17,030 nt of DNA from JAQBDA01 sp041301185. Its GTDB lineage: Bacteria > Chloroflexota > Anaerolineae > Anaerolineales > UBA4823. A model generated the notes under the pieces. It ran no database searches, was not told the DNA's origin, and saw only the letters and a list, made by a program, of their open reading frames with translations. Of the stretch, positions 6,715 to 13,876 are shown piece after piece. Position 1 is the first letter of the stretch. The number at the start of each line of letters is the position of its first letter. Location of the stretch: contig JBFYSV010000346.1 in assembly GCA_041301185.1 (NCBI GenBank), forward strand, positions 1 to 17,030. Direction: 5' to 3'. A program made the translations under genes and the position numbers.

Positions 6715-9339
6715 TTAGCACTCACTAAAACCGCAGGCATAGCACTTGCGGCAGCCTTCTTCATTAACTACTGCAGCTTGCCCACATTCGGGACACAGAT
6801 CACCGAATTTCAGCGGTGCCTGCTCGGCAGGGATTGCCATCGAACGCGCTGCCTCGATCATCAGGTTATGTCCGTTGCCACTGGAGGCATAGCTTTCAGA
6901 CTCAGCGTACCCCTCTGCAGCGATCTGGCTGGTCTCCTCCAGGTACTCCGCCAACACCTGCGCCAGCCCGTCGGGCAATGAGCGCACCCGGTTCGGGCCG
7001 AATCCCAGTGACCTGCCGCCGCCAATCCCGGATAGCTGCCGCCAGACTTCCTTCAATCGCTCACGAGGTGCTACCGGCGCAGTCAGGCGCAGGATGTACG
7101 AGATCAACCGCCCGATCGCCTCTGAAACTGCGGCGGTATCAGAGCCAGCTTTAGCAGTGTTTATAAAGACCTCGAAGGGCTGGTTGCCGCCGTTCTCGTT
7201 GATGGTGACAAAAGCCTTGCCCAGGGGAGTGCTGATCGTGTAGGTGTATCCTCGCAGGCTGCGCGGGCGCGGTTTTTTCTTATCGTGCCACATCACAAGT
7301 TGCTCAGGTTGTTGGGCGGGAACTGCCCCAGCGCTGGCGGCTTCGCTTCCAGGCTGCTTCTGTTTGGCAGTCGCATTTGTCTCCAGAACAACTTTTTGAC
7401 GGGAGCCGGTCACATATACCGTGATCCCTTTACATCCCAGCTCCCAGGCAAGCAGGTATGCTGTCGCAACATCCTCTTGACTGGCGTCAGGGGGGAAATT
7501 AACCGTTTTACTCAGGCTGTTATCCACAAATGCCTGCAAGGCAGCTTGCATCCGAACGTGTTCGTTGGCTGCTATGTCACCAGAGACCACAAACGTGTGC
7601 TGAATACTTTCAGGCACCTCGGCCAGGTCCTGGCAGGTTCCCAGATCGAGCACCTGCTCGATAACTCTCTGGCGAGTTTCTTCATCCAGACCAGTTTTGA
7701 TCAATGCGTTCTCAAAAGCCGGGCTGGCGTAGGTGAGCTGTAGATCCTGACCATTATCGTTAACGTGGCGGATATAAGCCAGGGCAAAGACCGGCTCGCA
7801 GCCATATCCCTCGCAACCTGCCACTGTGGCAATGGTGCCGGTCGGCGCAACAGTGGTCTGGGCAGCATTGCGCAAGCCGTGCTGGCGAATTCCGTCAATC
7901 ACTTTCTGCCAATCCACCTCGGGACGATCAAATTCGCGCTGGTATGGCTGCACAGGTGCGGGCGGCTGCCATCTCAGATCTTGGGGATCGTAGATGCTGC
8001 CTTGAATTGCCTGGAAAGAACCACGTTCCTCAGCCAACTGTATGCTGGTGAGCATGGCGTGATAGCGCACGAACTCCATCACCTGGGCGCCAAACTCCTG
8101 ACCTTCTTCTGAGCCATAGCGGATGCCCGCATGGTACATCAGGTCGCCCAGCCCCATGATGCCCAGTCCAATCCGCCGGTTGCGGTGAGCAGCTTCCTTG
8201 AGCCGAGGCACAGCCGGGACATAAGCATTCGCTTCTACCACATCATCCAGAAAGATTGTGGATAGAACTACGCTCTGGCGTAGCTTCTCCCAATCCACCT
8301 GACTATCCTGTCCGCAATGTGCTGCCAGGTTGACCGAGCCCAGACAGCAATTCTCATAAGGTCCGAGCCATTGCTCGCCGCACGGATTAGTCGCTTCCAG
8401 CCGGTACAGGTGCGGCACGGGGTTGGAGCGGTTGGCGGCATCCAGAAAAAGCACACCCGGCTCGCCATTGTAATGCGCCTGCTGGATAATCTTCTCAAAT
8501 AGATCGCGGGCGCGTACGGTTTTATAAACCCGGATGGAGATACCAGCCGCTTCGGCTTGCTCCAGAGTGCCATGGAATTCATGATATTCCGGCGCGCTCA
8601 CATCCGGAAAGCGCAGATCCCACTGATCATCGTTGCGCACTGCCTGCATGAACGCATCGGTAATCCCTACCGATATATTGAAATTGGTAATAGCGTTTTC
8701 ATCCGTCTTGCAGGTAATAAAATCTTCCACATCCGGATGGTCCACGCGCAGCACTGCCATATTCGCGCCACGACGGGTGCCGCCCTGAGCAATCTCCCCA
8801 AAGGCTTTATCGTACACGCGCAAGAATCCCACCGGCCCGGTAGCCTGACCGGCGGATGACTTGACCAATGTCGCTTTGGGACGCAAGCGGGAGAACGAGA
8901 AGCCATTACCTCCCCCAGTTTGCTGAATGAGAGCTGCGTCCCGCAAGGTTTGAAAGATGCCAGCCGGGTTGCGCCCCATATCATCGGCAATGGGTAAGAC
9001 AAAACAGGCTGCTAACTGGCCTAATGGCGTGCCGGCACCGGTAAAGGTGGGTGAGTTGGGGAAGAAACGTTTGGCAGTGAGAAGATGGTAATATTCTCTG
9101 GCGCGCTGTTCGATATCACCATTCCAGGCCTCTTCCACTCTGGCAACATGATAGGCAACCCGCCAGAACATCTCTTCCACGCTTTCAGCTGGATGCCCGT
9201 CTTTGCTGCGCCGTACATAGCGGCGCACCAGCACCTTGCGGGCATTTTCTGTCAGGTCCACCGGGCCGATATCCTCGGGCAGGGGTGGGGTGGGTAACAG
9301 GCCATGCTTATGTCCATGAACCAGGGAGTCGTGCAACAT
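6715..9339 (-). CDS. nrdJ: Class II (cobalamin-dependent) ribonucleoside-diphosphate reductase
   Basis: An 874-residue adenosylcobalamin-dependent reductase that makes deoxynucleotides with or without oxygen. It starts directly with the reductase N-terminal domain (LTENARKVLVRRY, 29-41), so no N-terminal ATP-cone is present. Catalytic features are Cys112 in LAACFVLP, the N-x-C-x-E triad as Asn318-Cys320-Glu322 in TNPCGEQ, GGTRRGANM (186-194), and PTGTIA (499-504). A low-complexity linker (about 655-690) leads to a TSCPD-type domain (about 692-795). A flexible linker (800-845) then leads to a C-terminal zinc-ribbon tail with Cys849, 852, 863, 866, 869 and 874, which would carry reducing equivalents. 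The start has a strong site (GAGGAG). It lies 82 bases downstream of nrdR, its expected repressor, and no nrdA or nrdB subunit gene is nearby. Confidence 0.95.
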   Translation of the reverse strand: MLHDSLVHGHKHGLLPTPPLPEDIGPVDLTENARKVLVRRYVRRSKDGHPAESVEEMFWRVAYHVARVEEAWNGDIEQRAREYYHLLTAKRFFPNSPTFTGAGTPLGQLAACFVLPIADDMGRNPAGIFQTLRDAALIQQTGGGNGFSFSRLRPKATLVKSSAGQATGPVGFLRVYDKAFGEIAQGGTRRGANMAVLRVDHPDVEDFITCKTDENAITNFNISVGITDAFMQAVRNDDQWDLRFPDVSAPEYHEFHGTLEQAEAAGISIRVYKTVRARDLFEKIIQQAHYNGEPGVLFLDAANRSNPVPHLYRLEATNPCGEQWLGPYENCCLGSVNLAAHCGQDSQVDWEKLRQSVVLSTIFLDDVVEANAYVPAVPRLKEAAHRNRRIGLGIMGLGDLMYHAGIRYGSEEGQEFGAQVMEFVRYHAMLTSIQLAEERGSFQAIQGSIYDPQDLRWQPPAPVQPYQREFDRPEVDWQKVIDGIRQHGLRNAAQTTVAPTGTIATVAGCEGYGCEPVFALAYIRHVNDNGQDLQLTYASPAFENALIKTGLDEETRQRVIEQVLDLGTCQDLAEVPESIQHTFVVSGDIAANEHVRMQAALQAFVDNSLSKTVNFPPDASQEDVATAYLLAWELGCKGITVYVTGSRQKVVLETNATAKQKQPGSEAASAGAVPAQQPEQLVMWHDKKKPRPRSLRGYTYTISTPLGKAFVTINENGGNQPFEVFINTAKAGSDTAAVSEAIGRLISYILRLTAPVAPRERLKEVWRQLSGIGGGRSLGFGPNRVRSLPDGLAQVLAEYLEETSQIAAEGYAESESYASSGNGHNLMIEAARSMAIPAEQAPLKFGDLCPECGQAAVVNEEGCRKCYACGFSEC

Positions 9340-9366
9340 GGATATCTCTCCTCAAAGATAATCAAG

Positions 9367-9411
9367 CATTCGGTGTAAACCGATGATCTTACCCCCTGTA
9401 ACGGCGGGGTA
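9367..9411 (-). promoter_or_regulatory. Two hairpins between nrdR and nrdJ
   Basis: The 82-base gap holds two inverted repeats. One at 9390-9411 has 6-bp arms TACCCC and GGGGTA around ten bases. The other, at 9367-9385, has CATCGGT-type arms of 7 bp around GTAA with one unpaired T. Neither is followed by a long T-run on the minus strand, so they may be mRNA structures or protein sites rather than terminators. No sequence close to the NrdR box was seen here. Confidence 0.35.
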
Positions 9412-9421
9412 CCAATACTAA

Positions 9422-9871
9422 TCAGCCTTCTAAAAGGCGGTCAATCTCAAAACGAATAGACTTCAAGTCGTCCAGGCCCAGATAGACAATCGCGTAACGA
9501 ATGTACGCGATCTGATCCAGCTCTTTAAGACCTGCGATGACCATATCCCCCACGACGCGCGAGGATACCTCCGCACGACCCATTGCTTGCAGGGTCGCCT
9601 CGATTTCGCCTACCAGACGATCGATATCAGCAGCGGAAACCGGGCGTTTCGCGCAAGAGATACGTATCCCCCGTATCAACTTCTCGCGGTCGAACTCTTC
9701 ACGTGTGCCATCCTGCTTAATAACCAGCGGAGTAGCAAGAATCGGTCGCTCATAGGTGCTAAATCGCTGCCCACAATACTCACATTCACGCCGCCGGCGA
9801 ACACCGCCCCGCGCATCATGAGTTGTGTCTATTACCTTGGATTGTTCCTGCTTACAGTAGGGACAGCGCAT
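9422..9871 (-). CDS. nrdR: NrdR, ATP/dATP-sensing repressor of ribonucleotide reductase genes
   Basis: A 149-residue transcription repressor of standard length. The N-terminal zinc ribbon has Cys3, Cys6, Cys30 and Cys33 (MRCPYC and RRRRECEYCGQRFSTYER, both family signatures). An ATP-cone follows (about 46-136, from PLVIKQDGTREEFDREKL to YIRYAIVYLGL). Family members bind ATP or dATP in the cone and repress reductase genes at NrdR boxes. The start is supported by GGAG six bases upstream. The gene has a sigma-70-like promoter (9968-9996) and a ~90-base leader with a palindrome. It lies immediately upstream of nrdJ, so it probably represses its own operon. Since NrdJ has no ATP-cone, transcriptional control by NrdR may carry much of the dATP feedback here; that is inference. 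Confidence 0.95.
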   Translation of the reverse strand: MRCPYCKQEQSKVIDTTHDARGGVRRRRECEYCGQRFSTYERPILATPLVIKQDGTREEFDREKLIRGIRISCAKRPVSAADIDRLVGEIEATLQAMGRAEVSSRVVGDMVIAGLKELDQIAYIRYAIVYLGLDDLKSIRFEIDRLLEG

Positions 9872-9905
9872 TAAAACTCCGCGTCAATATTAATAGAACA
9901 TTTGT

Positions 9906-9925
9906 TGCCGCCATCTATGGCGGCA
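9906..9925 (-). repeat. Perfect palindrome in the nrdR leader
   Basis: Nine-base arms TGCCGCCAT and ATGGCGGCA are separated by two bases. It lies about 35 bases after the predicted transcription start and 35 bases before nrdR. It could be a leader stem-loop or an operator for a dimeric protein. Confidence 0.5.
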
Positions 9926-9967
9926 TACACAAATTGTATCGTACATATGGGGTGATTTGCAGGCGCA

Positions 9968-9996
9968 ATTGTAGCACACATGGTAGGTGTTGGCAA
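9968..9996 (-). promoter_or_regulatory. Sigma-70-type promoter for nrdR-nrdJ
   Basis: On the minus strand, -35 TTGCCA (9991-9996) and -10 TACAAT (9968-9973) are separated by exactly 17 bases. The -10 is preceded by TGC, an extended -10 element. Transcription would start near 9961. The spacer contains the dyad ACAC-N7-GTGT (9976-9990), resembling half-sites of the NrdR box ACAC...GTGT but one base short of the usual 16. Confidence 0.6.
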
Positions 9997-10015
9997 GGTC
10001 AAAAAGTACTATCCT

Positions 10016-10051
10016 AGATTAAAAGATTCCGGTCTAGCCTTGCAGACCGAA
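10016..10051 (-). terminator. Probable rho-independent terminator of the division cluster
   Basis: Minus-strand arms TTCGGTCT and AGACCGGAA (one bulged G) enclose an 8-base loop and are followed by TCTTTTAATC. It lies about 395 bases after the ftsZ stop and just upstream of the nrdR promoter, the right place to separate the two transcripts. Confidence 0.55.
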
Positions 10052-10157
10052 CAGCTATTGTGTGAGGCGGGTGAGAAATATCAGAATTACCAATAACCAT
10101 CTCCGCCATGCTTCCCCCTCGATCAACATAGCCAGAGATGGTCTCGGATATCGGGGA

Positions 10158-10197
10158 GTCGCTCTCCCCACGCGAAGGCATGGGTGGGGAGAGCGAC
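10158..10197. repeat. Perfect 13-bp-stem hairpin
   Basis: Arms GTCGCTCTCCCCA (10158-10170) and TGGGGAGAGCGAC (10185-10197) pair without mismatch around a 14-base loop. There is no T-run on either side, so it is not a standard terminator. It could be a structured RNA element, or a dispersed palindromic repeat of the genome. Confidence 0.6.
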
Positions 10198-10445
10198 CCG
10201 AGAAATTGCAGCCAACCAAAGGCAGCCTGGAAGAACCGGGAGGAGGACCGGTAGATCCCGGCCTTGGCAAAAGGGGTGGGCAAACACCATCCGAGCATTG
10301 CCTCAACCTCTCCAGCCGTTAAAACCTCTTGGAGGCTGCACATTTCACATCCATTCAGCAGCAACTTGTTACAACCGGGGCTGCCACGCACCCGGCTTGA
10401 TTGGAGACCGAATGTCTCGTAGCCTAACGCTCAGGCACGCCTGAT

Positions 10446-11576
10446 TTAGCGGCCGCGATTTCGCAGGAAGGTCGGAATATCCAGATCTTCCGTGTTGAAA
10501 GCCCGTGGTTGGAACTCGCGCGCCGGCACGCTTACGGCAGGTGACGTACTTGCAGCGCTTGCCCGCTCGCGAGGCTCTGCGGCAGGCTGCTCTACGATCC
10601 GCCGAGGTACTCCCGTGCGCTCGAAGCCAGTCGCGATCACCGTAATGCGCACTTCCTCTTTCATGTTCGGATCGATGACCGCGCCAAAGATCAGGTTGAC
10701 ATCCGGGTGAGCAGTTTCCTTGATGATTGCCGCTGCCTGATTGACCTCAAAGAGGGTCAGGTCTGGACCGCCGGTGACATTGAACAGGATGCCCCGCGCC
10801 CCATCGATAGTGATATCAAGGAGCTGGCTTGAGATCGCAGCTTCCGCCGCCAGGCGTGCTCCATCTTCGCCCTTACCGTTGCCAACCGCCATCAAGGCCG
10901 CGCCACCCTCAGACATGATGGTACGGACATCTGCAAAATCCAGATTGATCAAACCCGGAACGGTGATCAGCTCCGAGATACCCTGCACGCCCTGGCGCAG
11001 GACATCATCCGCCATGCGGAAAGCCTGCTGCATGGTAGCGCGCTTATCCACAATCTGCAAGAGCCGGTCGTTGGGGATGACAATCAACGTATCCGATTGT
11101 TCCTTCAGCTTAGAGATGCCGGCCTCAGCAGACTGGATACGCCGGGAACCCTCGAAAGTGAAGGGTCGTGTAACCACGCCAATCGTCAGCGCGCCCACTT
11201 CCCGGGCAATCTGCGCCACGATTGGCGCCCCGCCGGTGCCGGTGCCGCCGCCCATACCCGCAGTGATGAAGACCATATCGGCGCCTCGCATCACATCGTA
11301 GATATCCTCGGCTGACTCCTCACTGGCCTTGCGGCCGGTCTCCGGATCGCCACCGGAGCCCAAACCACGGGTGAGTTTCTCTCCCACGCGAACGCGGGTG
11401 GTGGCCTTCGAAAGCATCAAAGCCTGGGCGTCAGTATTGACCGCCACAAACTCAACACCTTGCAGGCCTTCCTGGATCATGCGGTCGACCGCGTTGCAGC
11501 CGCCGCCGCCTACACCAACAACTTTGATCTTGGCAAAGCTTTCCAGCTGGTTCGGCAAATTACTCTCTCTAGACAT
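10446..11576 (-). CDS. ftsZ: Cell division protein FtsZ
   Basis: A 376-residue tubulin-like GTPase that polymerises into the division ring at midcell. Visible motifs are GVGGGGCNAV (21-30), the tubulin signature GGGTGTG (109-115), the T7 synergy loop N-x-D-x-x-D at 211-216 in NLDFADVRTI, and a short variable linker (~325-360) ending in the conserved C-terminal peptide DIPTFLRNRGR, which docks FtsA and other partners. The length is normal, and the start has a strong GAGGAGG site (11585-11591) 8 bases upstream. It is the last gene of the murC-to-ftsZ cluster, 35 bases after ftsA. Its own ribosome site suggests independent, probably high, translation. The transcript seems to run on to the terminator near 10030. 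Confidence 0.98.
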   Translation of the reverse strand: MSRESNLPNQLESFAKIKVVGVGGGGCNAVDRMIQEGLQGVEFVAVNTDAQALMLSKATTRVRVGEKLTRGLGSGGDPETGRKASEESAEDIYDVMRGADMVFITAGMGGGTGTGGAPIVAQIAREVGALTIGVVTRPFTFEGSRRIQSAEAGISKLKEQSDTLIVIPNDRLLQIVDKRATMQQAFRMADDVLRQGVQGISELITVPGLINLDFADVRTIMSEGGAALMAVGNGKGEDGARLAAEAAISSQLLDITIDGARGILFNVTGGPDLTLFEVNQAAAIIKETAHPDVNLIFGAVIDPNMKEEVRITVIATGFERTGVPRRIVEQPAAEPRERASAASTSPAVSVPAREFQPRAFNTEDLDIPTFLRNRGR

Positions 11577-11611
11577 ACGATAATCCTCCTCTATATTGAT
11601 TTCAACAGTGA

Positions 11612-12853
11612 TTATGGAAGCAGGCGCTTGAGCCAGCTTTTCACCTTACTCATAGTTGCCCCATCCGACTGGGGCTGGTAGCGAGGGCTGCGAATTCCTT
11701 CACCGGGCGAATACTCGCTATACAGAAAAGCCCAGCGCAACAACCCTACACTCGTAGAGAACGCCGGCGAATCGAGCCGGTCGGTCATCCCAATAAGATT
11801 TTCGGGCTTGGCAATCCGCACCGGCACGCCCAGCATGCGATTAGCGAGCACCTTGATGCTCGGCAGCAGGCTGGATCCACCGGTGAGTACCATCCCTGCA
11901 GGCAGCAAACCGTCATATCCAGAGCGCTTGATCTCTTGCAGCACCATCCCAAACATCTCTTCGACTCGTGCCTCGATGATCAGAGCCAGCTCCTGGCGGT
12001 TGATTTGAGAGGATTGCTCCTCGCCAAAGGGGCGCACATTAAAGAACTCCTGTGAGCCAACCTCCGATTGCACGGCATGCCCGTGTTGAACTTTGATCTC
12101 CTCGGCCTGAGACATCGGCAATCGCAGCCCGTGGGCAATATCTGAGGTGATATGGTTACCGCCCACTGCCAGGACAGACGTGTGCCACACATCTCCATCG
12201 ATATAGATCGCCATATCCGTGGTACCACCGCCGATATCACAGACTACCACACCCATCTGGCGCTCAGTCTCGGTTAACACCACCTCAGCAGAGGCTAATG
12301 GGTTGAGCACAAACTGCGAGACCTCCACCCCCGAAACACCCACGGATTGGCGCAAGTTCTCAACCGAGGCAGCCGAGGCCGTAATGATGTGGGTTTCCAC
12401 CTCAAGGCGATATCCGTGCATGCCGATTGGCATGCGGATACCCTCTTGCCCATCCACGTTATAGCCGCGCTGGATGACGTGGATGATCTCGCGATTGTGG
12501 GGGATCGCCACCGCACGCGCAGCATCCACCGCGCGGGCCATGTCATCCTGGTCTATCATCTGGCCCGTCACTCCTACAACCCCCCGGCTGTTGACGGAGG
12601 ACACCTGGGCGCCTGCCAGGCTGACCAATGCAGACGTGATCTCATAGCCAGACGTGCGCTCAGCTTTCTCGATCGAGCGAGAAACTGCCTGAGAGGCAGC
12701 TCCCAGGTCGACCACTACACCTTTGCGCATTCCCTGAGACGGTTCAATGCCCACACCCAAAATCCGGATCTGACCGGGTGCTTCTTCCCTTGCCACCAGG
12801 GTGCATATCTTCGTTGTGCCTACATCGATGCCTACAACAATCGGCTGTTCCAT
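11612..12853 (-). CDS. ftsA: Cell division protein FtsA
   Basis: A 413-residue actin-like ATPase that anchors FtsZ filaments to the membrane. The phosphate-1 motif is GIDVGTTK (8-15), the phosphate-2 motif DIGGGTTD (206-213) and the adenosine motif MVLTGGSSLL (321-330). The 1C/SHS2 domain specific to FtsA spans about 85-165. The last residues, MSKVKSWLKRLLP (401-413), form the basic amphipathic helix that binds the membrane. All expected parts are present. It lies 21 bases after ftsQ and 35 before ftsZ, the standard order. A GGGGAG about ten bases upstream of the ATG can serve as ribosome site. A small GAGCG/CGCTC hairpin covers the ftsQ stop codon (12870-12883). Confidence 0.97.
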   Translation of the reverse strand: MEQPIVVGIDVGTTKICTLVAREEAPGQIRILGVGIEPSQGMRKGVVVDLGAASQAVSRSIEKAERTSGYEITSALVSLAGAQVSSVNSRGVVGVTGQMIDQDDMARAVDAARAVAIPHNREIIHVIQRGYNVDGQEGIRMPIGMHGYRLEVETHIITASAASVENLRQSVGVSGVEVSQFVLNPLASAEVVLTETERQMGVVVCDIGGGTTDMAIYIDGDVWHTSVLAVGGNHITSDIAHGLRLPMSQAEEIKVQHGHAVQSEVGSQEFFNVRPFGEEQSSQINRQELALIIEARVEEMFGMVLQEIKRSGYDGLLPAGMVLTGGSSLLPSIKVLANRMLGVPVRIAKPENLIGMTDRLDSPAFSTSVGLLRWAFLYSEYSPGEGIRSPRYQPQSDGATMSKVKSWLKRLLP

Positions 12854-12874
12854 TCGAGGTTTGCTCCCCGAGCG

Positions 12875-13876
12875 CTATCGCTCCAAACGGTAATATGGCA
12901 GATGCACGTGTTCAACACTGATCAACGCTGGCATAATGTCATCTTTGTCCAATTTTTCCAAGATTGCTCTGTATAGCCGCAATTTCATATCCATATTGCG
13001 CGTATCACCAAAATACACTTCCCAACCCTGGGTGTCCTGCCATCCCAATCCACGCTGAGGATCATAGCTGAGCGGTGTGCCTGCAGGTACCTGGGCGCTC
13101 ATCGAGAGAATGGCTGAAACCATTTCGACTGGCATAAATTGGTCCAGGGATGGACTCTCCATCTGCACTTCTTGAACCGGCAGCGAGCCATGAGCTTCTA
13201 CAACCACTGCTGGTACCGCTGTGCTGTCATCCCGCATAGGGAACGAGACGCCATTGGCATCCACCAGGATCGTGCGCCCATCCTGCCGCCAGGTGAGGAT
13301 CGGCTGGCGTTCGTCAACCTTCACAATCACCTCTCCCGGCAGATTGACTTTCACATCCACCCTGGAGAACTCTGGAAAGGCTTGCATCAGCTTCTTCTGA
13401 AGGATGCCCGGATCAATAGCAAAAATCCGCTCATCACGTACATTCAACACTGCATTGACATCCTGGCTGGTTAAGCGTTGCAGCCCAATCACCCGGGCGG
13501 TCTGGATGCGATACTGCGGTGAACTCCACAGGTGGTACAACAACATCCCGAGGGCTGCCACCAGGAGGAATGAAGCCAACCGCCAACCAACGGCAACCTG
13601 GGGTAGAGAAGGCAGGCGCATTTCTACACCGGGCATATTCAAGGCTACATCGTAGCGGCGGCGAGGCTTGGTTTTGCTGCGCGACCTGGGCTGCCAGGTA
13701 ATATCACCAATATTAGCACCGCGAATCAACACCGGCGGCACGTTCCGTTCTCCATATCCAGCTTGCCGTGAGGACGGCGTCCGGACAACTTTGCGCTTCT
13801 TACCTTCTTTGCGGGTGCGCAATTGTTTTTCCAAACTATCTACGAACGAACCAGACGTCCGTCTAGTACGCGCCAT
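12875..13876 (-). CDS. ftsQ: Cell division protein FtsQ/DivIB
   Basis: A 333-residue bitopic membrane protein that joins the divisome between the FtsZ ring and the septal synthases. The N-terminal ~95 residues are cytoplasmic and strongly basic (for example RKEGKKRKVVR and RSRSKTKPRRR). One membrane segment spans ~97-116 (WRLASFLLVAALGMLLYHLW). The POTRA domain (121-190) has YRIQTARVIGLQRLTSQDV and ends in VNLPGEVIVKVDERQP, both typical. The rest is the beta domain. The cytoplasmic part is much longer than the ~25 residues of E. coli FtsQ. The start overlaps the ddl end by 14 bases, and AAGGAG, 9 bases before the ATG, lies inside ddl, so translation is likely coupled. Confidence 0.92.
   Translation of the reverse strand: MARTRRTSGSFVDSLEKQLRTRKEGKKRKVVRTPSSRQAGYGERNVPPVLIRGANIGDITWQPRSRSKTKPRRRYDVALNMPGVEMRLPSLPQVAVGWRLASFLLVAALGMLLYHLWSSPQYRIQTARVIGLQRLTSQDVNAVLNVRDERIFAIDPGILQKKLMQAFPEFSRVDVKVNLPGEVIVKVDERQPILTWRQDGRTILVDANGVSFPMRDDSTAVPAVVVEAHGSLPVQEVQMESPSLDQFMPVEMVSAILSMSAQVPAGTPLSYDPQRGLGWQDTQGWEVYFGDTRNMDMKLRLYRAILEKLDKDDIMPALISVEHVHLPYYRLER

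Larger units (their letters stand above)
9872..10445. other. 574-base intergenic region between ftsZ and nrdR
   Basis: No convincing gene was found. From the ftsZ side it holds a 14-base palindrome right after the ftsZ stop (10431-10444, arms TCAGGC/GCCTGA), a small GAGAC/GTCTC hairpin (10404-10418), a large hairpin (10158-10197), a probable terminator (10016-10051) and then the nrdR promoter and leader. An open frame on the minus strand (10014-10391, GTG start, 125 codons) crosses the large hairpin and ends inside the terminator. Its translation resembles no family I know, so it was not called a gene. I looked for tRNA, tmRNA, SRP RNA and RNase P RNA signatures and saw none. Confidence 0.6.

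Noticed and set aside
6343..6981. 212-codon plus-strand frame opposite the LysE exporter and nrdJ end
   Set aside because: It spans two real minus-strand genes and their terminator and shows no protein-family features.
9340..9421. Cobalamin riboswitch before nrdJ
   Set aside because: The gap is only 82 bases, too short for the usual riboswitch, and no B12-box-like sequence was seen.
10014..10391. 125-codon minus-strand frame between ftsZ and nrdR
   Set aside because: It starts with GTG without a clear ribosome site, crosses a perfect hairpin, ends inside a probable terminator and resembles no protein family I know.
10052..10445. Possible tRNA, tmRNA, SRP RNA or RNase P RNA
   Set aside because: None of the conserved core motifs (T-loop GTTCGA type, SRP apical loop, RNase P start, tmRNA ends) were found on either strand.
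10446..11583. Long frames on the plus strand opposite ftsZ, such as 10741-11301
   Set aside because: These are antisense shadows of a high-GC coding region; the translations are Ser/Arg/Pro-rich without family motifs, and FtsZ is unambiguous.
12347..12976. 209-codon plus-strand frame opposite ftsA and the ftsQ end
   Set aside because: It lies antisense to two clear genes and has a low-complexity His/Arg-rich translation without motifs.
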